This document shows, piece after piece, positions 7,290-13,628 of a DNA stretch of 14,465 nt. Source of the stretch: Caryophanales bacterium UBA4694 (GTDB taxonomy: Bacteria; Bacillota_I; Bacilli_A; RFN20; CAG-288); assembly GCA_002404835.1 (NCBI GenBank), contig DHKM01000030.1, positions 13,891 to 28,355 on the forward strand, in the 5' to 3' direction. Within the stretch, counting starts at the first letter, position 1. The number at the start of each line of letters is the position of its first letter. The position numbers and the translations under genes were made by a program. The notes under the pieces were generated by a model, which had not been told where the DNA came from, made no database searches, and was given only the letters and a program-made list of their open reading frames with translations.

Positions 7290-8440
7290 CATTGCCTCCG
7301 AGTCTTCGTCAGTTGTTGTTTTCCTTTCAATAGAGAGGAACCAAAATAAGAAATGTAAGATCGAATAAAACCAATGAAAATCTTTTTATTCGGTGATTTC
7401 CTTACGGCATTCGAGAAAGAAAGGAAGAAATCTATCGGTGAATCGAAAATTTTTCTAGGATCATCGATTCCAAGTTTTCTGATTGTCTGAAAGAAGAAAG
7501 AAAAGAATTCCTTTCGGACACTTAAATCACCTAAATAATCATCAAATAGTTTCTCGTTTGTACCCGCTATGGTTTTAGACATCTGCGAAATACTATCAGC
7601 TCTAACAAAATGGTCCCCGGAAACCTTCCAATTCATGATGTAATGGGAGCCGATGAAATCTCCTTTCATGGCGCTTTCAACCACATAACTAGGAGTCTCA
7701 TGAGAGAGCAGCATTCCGACCATTTCTTCATCAGGAATAATATGGACGATTTTTTTCTGGATTCTTTTATGACCGATAAAATCAGCCATATCTTTCAAAA
7801 GACCCGGTCCGTCAAAGCTGAATACGTTAAGTAGTCTTTCATCATCCTTTTCATTTAAAAGAGAAGCGGCGAAAACGGCAAAATTCCCACCTTTGGAGTG
7901 TCCTACTACTTCAAATTTGAATGTTGGATATTCGAGATACGCTTCCTGTAAAAATGTCGCTGCCAATTTTTGTCCACTGATATTGCTATAACATGCAAGA
8001 TCAGCATTCTCTTCCCATCCAGTAATGGAAAAATCGGTACCACGATAGCTGATTACACTGATACCATTCGGTAGAATAAATTGAATTCCATAAAATTGTA
8101 TTTTTTCTGTAACAGAATCGATTTTAGAAATTTTTGATACAATGACATCTTTATATCTTGGTGATGACATGACAGTCAAAGCAAAGGCATCATCGCCTTT
8201 AAGACAATATTCATTATTATCAATTCGAACAGTCGAAAGATACTGACAGAGAACCGACTGTAACCTGTCAGCAAAAAAAGTTTCATTGATCGGCATGCAC
8301 TTTTCCAACTCAATATAAGCAAGTTGAGCAAACACGGCAGCATCCATGTCGAAAAAAGGAACCTCCTCAAAGGAGGAGATTCCATAATCGTAAATATAAT
8401 CCAGAATGTTACTGAATTCCTTTTTACGACCGTTCATCAT
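7289..8440 (-). CDS. DUF2974 (Mbeg1-like) alpha/beta hydrolase
   Basis: The 383-residue protein fits the Mbeg1-like DUF2974 family of Bacillota, lipase-like serine hydrolases without an established substrate. It begins with the family-typical NILDYIYDYGISSFEEVPF and DAAVFAQLAYIE. The nucleophile elbow VGHSKGGNFAVFAA gives Ser182. SFDGPG gives a probable acid at Asp210. The later GSHYIMNWKV and SGDHF carry the candidate histidines (266, 277). FILPNGISVISYRGTD (about 120-140) is the usual strand before the active site. There is no signal peptide or clear membrane helix, so it is probably cytosolic. The ATG overlaps the lysS stop (TAATG). AAAGG lies 4 nt from this ATG and 7 nt from a second in-frame ATG at 8437, so either may be used. 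Its place between lysS and tldD may reflect shared expression only. Confidence 0.85.
   Translation of the reverse strand: MMNGRKKEFSNILDYIYDYGISSFEEVPFFDMDAAVFAQLAYIELEKCMPINETFFADRLQSVLCQYLSTVRIDNNEYCLKGDDAFALTVMSSPRYKDVIVSKISKIDSVTEKIQFYGIQFILPNGISVISYRGTDFSITGWEENADLACYSNISGQKLAATFLQEAYLEYPTFKFEVVGHSKGGNFAVFAASLLNEKDDERLLNVFSFDGPGLLKDMADFIGHKRIQKKIVHIIPDEEMVGMLLSHETPSYVVESAMKGDFIGSHYIMNWKVSGDHFVRADSISQMSKTIAGTNEKLFDDYLGDLSVRKEFFSFFFQTIRKLGIDDPRKIFDSPIDFFLSFSNAVRKSPNKKIFIGFIRSYISYFGSSLLKGKQQLTKTRRQ
7295..7299 (-). promoter_or_regulatory. Shine-Dalgarno site that decides the tldD start
   Basis: GGAGG on the minus strand lies inside the end of the upstream hydrolase gene. It is 2 nt from the first of two tandem ATGs and 5 nt from the second, so the second (7289) is favoured. 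Confidence 0.65.
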
Positions 8441-9957
8441 TAAGCCTTTCTCTTCAAAGTCGGGAAGATAAGAACATCACGGATTGAATCCGTCTCGCAG
8501 AAAAACATGCAAAGACGATCAATACCATATCCGATACCACCGGCCGGCGGCATACCATATTCAAGAGCTTCGCAGAAGTCTTCATCAACTTCGCATGCCT
8601 CATCGTTACCTTTTCTCTTTTCCTCAACCTGTTCTTCGAATCTAGATCTCTGGTCGATTGGATCGTTGAGTTCAGTAAAGGCATTGCACATTTCATGAGT
8701 AGAGATGTACATTTCGAATCTTTGTGTAAAACGAGGATCAGAAGGATCCTTCTTTGCAAGAGGCGAAATATCAACAGGATGCTGGCAAACAAAAGTCGGT
8801 TGAACTAGATCGGCTTCGCAGAACTTTTCGAAGAAAGCATTAAGGACATGTCCCCAAAGGAAATGAGGCTCGACTTCGACGTCGAATTTCTTAGCAATCT
8901 CTTTAGCTTCTTCCAAAGACTGAATGTTATAAAAATCGACTCCAGTCTTATCTTTAACGGCCTGAGCCATATTGACCTTCTTGAATGGTTTAGAAAGATC
9001 GATATCATATCCAAGCCAATGGAATTGTTCTTTTCCGACAACTTCCTTGGCAAGATAGTGGAAGAGGTCCTCTGTCATTTTCATCATATCATCCAAGTTT
9101 CCAAAAGCTTGATAAGCTTCCATTGTTGTAAACTCTGGATTATGAGTAGTATCAATACCTTCATTTCTGAATTGGCGGCCAATTTCATAGACTCTTTCCA
9201 TTCCACCGACAAGAAGTCTCTTTAAAGACAATTCTGTTGCAATTCTAAGATAGAAATCTTGATCCAAAGCGTTGAAATGAGTGATAAACGGTCTAGCATT
9301 TGCTCCACCAAGAATAGGACTGAGAATTGGGGTTTCGACTTCGACATAGCCAAGCGAATCCATGAAATTACGGATTCCTCTGACAATTTTCGGTCTCATG
9401 AATGCGATTCTCTTGGAATCTTCATTAACAATCAAATCAACATAACGATGACGACGTCTATCTTCCGGATCAGTCAATCCATGGAATTTATCCGGTAAGG
9501 GACGGAGAGCCTTGACAAGATGCGTATACTTTTCGACACGAATCGTGATTTCGCCGGTCTTTGTCTTCATCATGATACCGAAAATACCGCAGATGTCGCC
9601 CAAATCAGCCATCTTGAACAATTTGTAATTGTCATCTCCGACAACATCCTGGCGGATATAGCACTGAATTTTACCGGTCTTATCCTGCAAGGTGAAGAAG
9701 GAAGCCTTTCCCATTTTTCTGAGAAGAACGATTCTTCCTGCAATTCGTACTTTGGCATCCTCTTTGACCTCTTCGTTTGCAAGGTCCTTATACTGTTCCT
9801 TCAGTCCGCAAGCTGTAGAATCTACTTCATAGCGCTGACCGAACGGGTCCAATCCCATTTCACGATAGACCGCAAGTTTTTCACGGCGGTGCTGTTCCTG
9901 ATCATTCAGCTGTTTTTCATAGGTTGCATTATCAACCTGTTGATTCTTCTGTTCCAT
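8440..9957 (-). CDS. lysS: Lysyl-tRNA synthetase, class II
   Basis: LysS charges tRNA-Lys with lysine using ATP. The 505-residue protein has the class II LysRS layout. An N-terminal anticodon-binding OB domain (about 65-165) contains VRIAGRIVLLRKMGKASFFTLQD. Next come the LTDPEDRRRHRYVDLI linker, motif 1 (GYVEVETPILSPILGGANARPF), motif 2 (FRNEGIDTTHNPEFTTMEAY, residues 263-282) and motif 3 (GGIGYGIDRL, invariant Arg481). Many relatives have GLGIGIDRL in motif 3; the Tyr here is a small variation. It is the first gene of the lysS-hydrolase-tldD-pmbA unit. It has its own TATAAT promoter, a short leader with a hairpin, and a strong AAAGGTGG ribosome site about 8 nt before the ATG. There is no T-box leader; the 5' UTR is only about 45 nt. 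Confidence 0.97.
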   Translation of the reverse strand: MEQKNQQVDNATYEKQLNDQEQHRREKLAVYREMGLDPFGQRYEVDSTACGLKEQYKDLANEEVKEDAKVRIAGRIVLLRKMGKASFFTLQDKTGKIQCYIRQDVVGDDNYKLFKMADLGDICGIFGIMMKTKTGEITIRVEKYTHLVKALRPLPDKFHGLTDPEDRRRHRYVDLIVNEDSKRIAFMRPKIVRGIRNFMDSLGYVEVETPILSPILGGANARPFITHFNALDQDFYLRIATELSLKRLLVGGMERVYEIGRQFRNEGIDTTHNPEFTTMEAYQAFGNLDDMMKMTEDLFHYLAKEVVGKEQFHWLGYDIDLSKPFKKVNMAQAVKDKTGVDFYNIQSLEEAKEIAKKFDVEVEPHFLWGHVLNAFFEKFCEADLVQPTFVCQHPVDISPLAKKDPSDPRFTQRFEMYISTHEMCNAFTELNDPIDQRSRFEEQVEEKRKGNDEACEVDEDFCEALEYGMPPAGGIGYGIDRLCMFFCETDSIRDVLIFPTLKRKA

Positions 9958-9979
9958 AAGAAACCACCTTTCCTAAATT

Positions 9980-10000
9980 TTCCCGCATTAAAACCGGGAA
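9980..10000 (-). promoter_or_regulatory. Hairpin at the 5' end of the lysS leader
   Basis: On the minus strand TTCCCG (10000-9995) pairs with CGGGAA (9985-9980) around a nine-base loop. The predicted transcription start is near 10003, so the hairpin would sit at the very 5' end of the mRNA, upstream of the AAAGGTGG ribosome site. No T run follows, so it is not a terminator. A 5'-end stem of this kind usually protects mRNA from 5' decay; that role is an inference here. Confidence 0.55.
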
Positions 10001-10009
10001 CGCATTAAT

Positions 10010-10039
10010 ATTATATATGAAACTGGCTTAACTAGTTAA
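10010..10039 (-). promoter_or_regulatory. Promoter of the lysS operon
   Basis: A perfect TATAAT (10015-10010) is preceded by TTAACT (10039-10034) with an 18-nt spacer. The -35 box lies inside a perfect 12-bp palindrome, TTAACTAGTTAA (10028-10039), which could be an operator or chance. It lies 50-80 bp upstream of lysS, just past the end of the cation transporter gene, and no clear terminator separates that gene from it. Confidence 0.65.
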
Positions 10040-10068
10040 TTTTGTTATGAGAAATTAGGGTCAATTTT

Positions 10069-11334
10069 CTATTTTTCGTTTATACCGCTTAGAAAATCGC
10101 TATTGGAATCATCAAAGTCGATAACGAGATAGGTTTTCTTTTGATATAATCCGTTCGTATATTTTTGGATTTTTTCCCGAATTTCTTTATGCTTTTCATC
10201 ATTGTCAAGGGCCTTGGGAACGACTAAATCAAAAACCAAATTATCAAACGTTTTTGCCGGAATGATTCGAAAATCATGCATCGTGATTTCCTTGGAAATT
10301 TCACTTAATCCTTTCAAAACCGCTTTTTTATAACCATCCGTCTGCGGATTGTCCAGAATAATCGGATCCATATGAATAGTCAAGTGGACCTGGTATTTCC
10401 CAAGGACTTCTCTTTCAATGATATCAATTTGTTCATGGGCATCTTGAACCGTCTTTCGTCCATCAACTTCTACATGAAGTGAAGCATATACTGCTTGACC
10501 ATAGGTATGCATAACAAGGTCGTGTATTCCGTAAATACCTTTTTGTTTGGAAACAAAAGATGCTATTTCCCGAATAAGTTCTTCTTTTGGCTTTTCTCCA
10601 ATAAGGATATCGGCAGCATCCTTTATAATTCCAACACCGGATATAATAACCAAGGCACTTACAGCTAAGGTAAAGAAACAATCAATATTAAACTTGGAAA
10701 ACCAAGTAATCAGCACTCCAACAATAACAAGGACTGTAGAAATGACATCATTACGACTATCTTTAGATAATGCTTCCAATTGAATGGAATCAATTCTTTT
10801 TCCCAGCGAGTGATAGAGAAACGATTGCATCAATTTCATCATTACTGAAAGAGCAAGGATAAGTAAAGTAACAGCAAACAAGGCAGCATTTACTGACCCG
10901 TCTTGTGCAATAAAAGTCTTATCGACTTCAGGCATTCCTGTTTCCTTGATTGATTTAATGAATGCAGCAAAACTAAGATAGCCTTGATAAAGCATAACCA
11001 TTCCAAGACCGATAATGACACAGGCAATAACAATCGAAATGATGTATTCTACTCTTTGGTGTCCAAAAGGATGTTCTTTGTCCGCTCCTTTTCCAGCCAA
11101 TTTAAAGCCGAAAATCGATAGAAAGTTATTGCCGAAGTCGCTGAGATTATTTACAGCATCAGCCAAAATAGACGGCATGGAAAGGAAAATCCCGACGATG
11201 ATTTTCATCACGAAAAGCAATAAATTCGATACCAACCCAAAAAAAGAACCAAATAGTCCGTATCGTTCTCGGACCTCTTTTTTCTCTGTATGTTGATAAT
11301 CTTTCACAAAGTGTCTCAATAAAAAATTCATCAT
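10069..11334 (-). CDS. Cation diffusion facilitator, possibly a manganese exporter, with extended C-terminus
   Basis: CDF transporters are membrane proton/metal antiporters that export divalent metals. The first ~250 residues hold about six hydrophobic segments and the family signature ILADAVNNLSDFGNNF, followed by KLAGKGADKEHPFGHQRVEYI, also typical. The metal-site residues appear as Asn62-xxx-Asp66 in helix 2 and Asp192-xxx-Asp196 (KDSRNDVIS) in helix 5. Zinc transporters usually have a His in the second pair; Asn/Asp with Asp/Asp resembles Mn2+-exporting MntE-type members, so manganese is a reasonable guess only. After the usual cytosolic domain (about 250-320, GIHDLVMHTYGQAVYASLHVEVDG), a second similar unit follows (about 330-410), giving 421 residues rather than about 300. 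Tandem ATGs occur at 11334 and 11331, with AAGGAA about 10-13 nt upstream. It is transcribed away from the plus-strand unknown pair. Confidence 0.9.
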   Translation of the reverse strand: MMNFLLRHFVKDYQHTEKKEVRERYGLFGSFFGLVSNLLLFVMKIIVGIFLSMPSILADAVNNLSDFGNNFLSIFGFKLAGKGADKEHPFGHQRVEYIISIVIACVIIGLGMVMLYQGYLSFAAFIKSIKETGMPEVDKTFIAQDGSVNAALFAVTLLILALSVMMKLMQSFLYHSLGKRIDSIQLEALSKDSRNDVISTVLVIVGVLITWFSKFNIDCFFTLAVSALVIISGVGIIKDAADILIGEKPKEELIREIASFVSKQKGIYGIHDLVMHTYGQAVYASLHVEVDGRKTVQDAHEQIDIIEREVLGKYQVHLTIHMDPIILDNPQTDGYKKAVLKGLSEISKEITMHDFRIIPAKTFDNLVFDLVVPKALDNDEKHKEIREKIQKYTNGLYQKKTYLVIDFDDSNSDFLSGINEK

Positions 11335-11349
11335 ATATTTTATGTTTCC

Positions 11350-11379
11350 TTAGGGAAATCTCCCAGTTAAGTCTATAAT
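11350..11379 (+). promoter_or_regulatory. Probable promoter of the unknown two-gene unit
   Basis: A perfect TATAAT (11374-11379) ends 9 nt before the ATG at 11389. The best -35 at proper spacing, TTAGGG (11350-11355, 18-nt spacer), is poor. If this -10 is used, transcription would start at or within a few bases of the ATG, giving a leaderless mRNA; no Shine-Dalgarno site exists in the gap. Confidence 0.5.
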
Positions 11380-11402
11380 ATCCATGATATGAAAACAAAC
11401 AA
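11375..11402 (-). promoter_or_regulatory. Possible promoter of the cation transporter gene
   Basis: On the minus strand TTGTTT (11402-11397), a 16-nt spacer and TATTAT (11380-11375) lie upstream of the transporter's AAGGAA site. The -10 box overlaps that of the plus-strand unit, so the two genes may compete for RNA polymerase. The -35 match is weak. Confidence 0.4.
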
Positions 11403-12087
11403 TAAATACCTTGACCTATATGAGCTAATGAACGAAAAGCTTCTGAAGCAGGAACAGAAGGTCATTTCCTGCCTATCTCTTCTTCTCAGCATGAAAAACG
11501 AGCTACGCTTCAAGGACGATAAATCCGAAGAAGAGAGACTGAGCGAAGATGCTGTATCCAGAATCACGGACAGTCAATCCATCCTTTATCCTCTTCTGGA
11601 TTCCGTTCATGATGATTCCACTCTTGAAGAGATTCTTCTTTCCAGCGGTTTGTTTACCCTTCCACTAGCCAATGACATCATCGCCATCTATCATTATAGG
11701 GATGAAAACAGAAATTCTAGACTTCCTCTCTTTGATTATTCCTCCTCGGACAAAAGCAATTATCTCGATAATTCTCTTCTGTTCCTTCAAAGACTTGTTG
11801 CCATCTCAAGAGTTCGCTGCTTTTTGGAAGAAATCATAAGTGGTATTGAACAATATGGTGTCGAATGTTATCTTGTTGTTGACGATCAAGAAGATAATGC
11901 CGACATACTATCAACCAAAGAAGGAGTGTTCAAAGCTCCTGACGAAATGGAAGCCAAGGATTGCATCAATGAGCTTTTGATCGAGATGCTGCCTCATGAC
12001 GAGGACTCAGATGAGGAAAGAGAGGATAAGTTGCAAATACTTGCCGTATTGACACAATTAGGAAAATATAGAGGAAAATCAAAATGA
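11389..12087 (+). CDS. Protein of unknown function, acidic, first gene of a plus-strand pair
   Basis: I do not recognise this 232-residue protein. It looks soluble and mostly helical, without a signal peptide, membrane helix or known catalytic motif. It contains an early Leu/Lys-rich helix (about 8-36), a charged stretch (about 41-55), a hydrophobic middle (LLFLQRLVAISRVRCFLEEIISGI, about 129-152) and a strongly acidic run near the C-terminus (HDEDSDEEREDK). The ATG at 11389 has no ribosome site and follows a TATAAT by 9 nt. An in-frame TAA at 11368-11370 rules out a much longer form. The stop overlaps the next gene's start (ATGA), so the two are almost certainly expressed together. They are the only plus-strand genes in the window. 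Codon use is not obviously foreign, and the frame is long and uninterrupted, which supports a real gene. Confidence 0.8.
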   Translation: MKTNNKYLDLYELMNEKLLKQEQKVISCLSLLLSMKNELRFKDDKSEEERLSEDAVSRITDSQSILYPLLDSVHDDSTLEEILLSSGLFTLPLANDIIAIYHYRDENRNSRLPLFDYSSSDKSNYLDNSLLFLQRLVAISRVRCFLEEIISGIEQYGVECYLVVDDQEDNADILSTKEGVFKAPDEMEAKDCINELLIEMLPHDEDSDEEREDKLQILAVLTQLGKYRGKSK

Positions 12088-12587
12088 AAGACACGTTACC
12101 GAAAATCGAAACGCCTGAAGTTGCAAAGATGGAGATGAAGGAAGAATACTTTGCCTTTCTTGATGTTGCTAGTAAATTTGCTGCACTTTCATCCTATTAT
12201 AGTCTATCGGAAAACTCAGGGACTCCAGTTTATAGCGGATTCAGCAAAGATTATTTTGCCACATTGGAAAAACTGAAACTTGCAACCAAAGAAGATTTCT
12301 TCTATATCATGGCAAAAAGCTGTGCCCTATATCTCGGTTATATCGGAGAAATGTGGGATGCCATCGAAGAATACAAGGCAATTCTGACAAGAGACAATAC
12401 CGGTATTTCCGACTACGATGTCTCCTATGACTATCTTACCATAAAGGATACCTTCACTGACTTTATCCACAGCCTGAACGAAATCAACCAGATCATTCTT
12501 TCCAACAAGAGCATCGAAACCCATCCAGGAAGCAAAAACTATGATTTGGATAAAGCACAACAGGAAAAGATAAATCCGGAAGAGTAA
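12084..12587 (+). CDS. Protein of unknown function, second gene of the plus-strand pair
   Basis: I do not recognise this 167-residue protein. It appears soluble, acidic and helical, with aromatic-rich helices (EEYFAFLDVASKFAALSSYY near 20-39; DFFYIMAKSCALYLGYIGEMWDAIEEYKAIL near 71-101; DYLTIKDTFTDFIHSLNEINQIIL near 116-139) and a polar C-terminus. There is no signal peptide, membrane segment or metal motif. The start overlaps the stop of the preceding gene by 4 nt and has GAGGA (12071-12075) 8 nt upstream, so it is translated by ordinary initiation or re-initiation, unlike its partner. The TAA stop is followed with no spacer by the stop codon of the convergent glycosyltransferase gene. The close coupling suggests that the two unknown proteins act together, perhaps as a complex; that is inference. 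Confidence 0.8.
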   Translation: MKDTLPKIETPEVAKMEMKEEYFAFLDVASKFAALSSYYSLSENSGTPVYSGFSKDYFATLEKLKLATKEDFFYIMAKSCALYLGYIGEMWDAIEEYKAILTRDNTGISDYDVSYDYLTIKDTFTDFIHSLNEINQIILSNKSIETHPGSKNYDLDKAQQEKINPEE

Positions 12588-13628
12588 TTAAAGCATCGAT
12601 TCTTTTATGATTCTCTTGAGGTGGTTTCCATTGATCACCTCTTTTCTTATATCCAGAATATTCTTCTTCATTTCTAGAAATCTTTCTTCGCTTACGGAAT
12701 CCAAAATCTTTGCTGCCTCATCCAAAGAGTTCACAGCAATGCCCAATTTCTTTTCTTCGACGAATTTGGAAATCGGCGATTTCTTCCAAACAATAACCGG
12801 CTTATCGGTTGCCATGTAAAGCCCGAACTTATGCGATGCGTTTATTTTCAGATACTTACCATAGTTTCCCGTGCAAGTCCTAGGGCTTTTTCCATCCCAG
12901 ACAAGTCCCCATTTTCCATCAAGTACTTGGACCAATTCTTCGGGAGTATATTCCCCACAGAACTCGCCTTTGTAATTTTTGGCCATGCCTTTTCCATAGA
13001 GATTAAAACCGTCCTTCAGCAGTTTTTCCGGAATTTTAGACAAGAAAGTAGACTTGGCCAGATTGCCGGCAAAACAGACTCGAGCCTTATTATTTTGGTT
13101 GATTTCATCTCTGCAAAGATAATCCCAATACTGATAATTGACCCTCTTGATAGTAGGAGAAACTTTCAACTGTTTCAAAAGACAATCATCCATTTCTTCC
13201 GTAGCAGAAATCATGCAATAACTTAAATCCAACGATTGACTATCCGTCATATTGACAAACGGAAGTTGAAATCGAATTCCATCTAAATCATGAATAAAGA
13301 AAATAACCTTGATTCCTAAAACTTTTGCATAACTGACAATCTTTCCAAATCCGATAAATTTGATGGCAAAAGGAAAATCCATAAACAAAAAATCGTCTTT
13401 TTTGCATTTTGTGGAAAGACAATCTAACACCTTATTCACATATTCACCTAAAATTTCGTTGTTTTTCCCAAAATACTTTACCTTTCTATTATCCAAGGTA
13501 ACAATATCATCCAAAAGAGGAGAGAAGCCTAATTCCGTATAAATATGGAAAAGGTCATCTCTAGATTTATTCAATGCATTATATCCGACATGGACTACAT
13601 GAAAGTCCGGAAGAAAAAATACACTCAT
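12588..13628 (-). CDS. Gtf3/galactofuranosyltransferase-like glycosyltransferase
   Basis: The 346-residue protein resembles the Gtf3-type glycosyltransferases of Bacillota (often named beta-1,6-galactofuranosyltransferase), which add sugars to glycoproteins or surface polysaccharides. It has two Rossmann-like halves. The N-terminal half carries DDFLFMDFPFAIKF and KVIFFIHDLDGIRF (about 78-120), the acceptor side. The C-terminal half carries RVCFAGNLAKSTFL (about 183-196), WGLVWDG and the family-diagnostic NYGKYLKINASHKFGLYMATDKPVIV (His266), which holds the nucleotide sugar. There is no signal peptide, so it should work in the cytosol. The kinase stop and this ATG abut without a gap (TAAATG), and AGGTGA lies 4 nt upstream of the ATG, so the pair is probably translationally coupled. 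The donor and acceptor sugars cannot be told from sequence. The 3' end abuts a convergent gene. Confidence 0.85.
   Translation of the reverse strand: MSVFFLPDFHVVHVGYNALNKSRDDLFHIYTELGFSPLLDDIVTLDNRKVKYFGKNNEILGEYVNKVLDCLSTKCKKDDFLFMDFPFAIKFIGFGKIVSYAKVLGIKVIFFIHDLDGIRFQLPFVNMTDSQSLDLSYCMISATEEMDDCLLKQLKVSPTIKRVNYQYWDYLCRDEINQNNKARVCFAGNLAKSTFLSKIPEKLLKDGFNLYGKGMAKNYKGEFCGEYTPEELVQVLDGKWGLVWDGKSPRTCTGNYGKYLKINASHKFGLYMATDKPVIVWKKSPISKFVEEKKLGIAVNSLDEAAKILDSVSEERFLEMKKNILDIRKEVINGNHLKRIIKESML
12618..12650 (+). terminator. Possible terminator for the unknown pair, inside the glycosyltransferase gene
   Basis: On the plus strand GAGGTG (12618-12623) pairs with CACCTC (12636-12641), with weaker inner pairs, followed by TTTTCTTAT. 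It lies 30 nt past the stop of the unknown pair but inside the last codons of the opposite-strand glycosyltransferase gene. There is no terminator elsewhere at this junction. The stem is short, so the call is tentative. Confidence 0.45.

Noticed and set aside
9958..10010. T-box riboswitch before lysS.
   Set aside because: The leader is about 45 nt, with one short hairpin and no T-box consensus or terminator.
611..12640. The 10-mer CCATTGATCA recurring near 614, 1251 and 12628.
   Set aside because: Three copies in unrelated contexts (intergenic, smpB start, glycosyltransferase coding) with no shared flanks; taken as chance.
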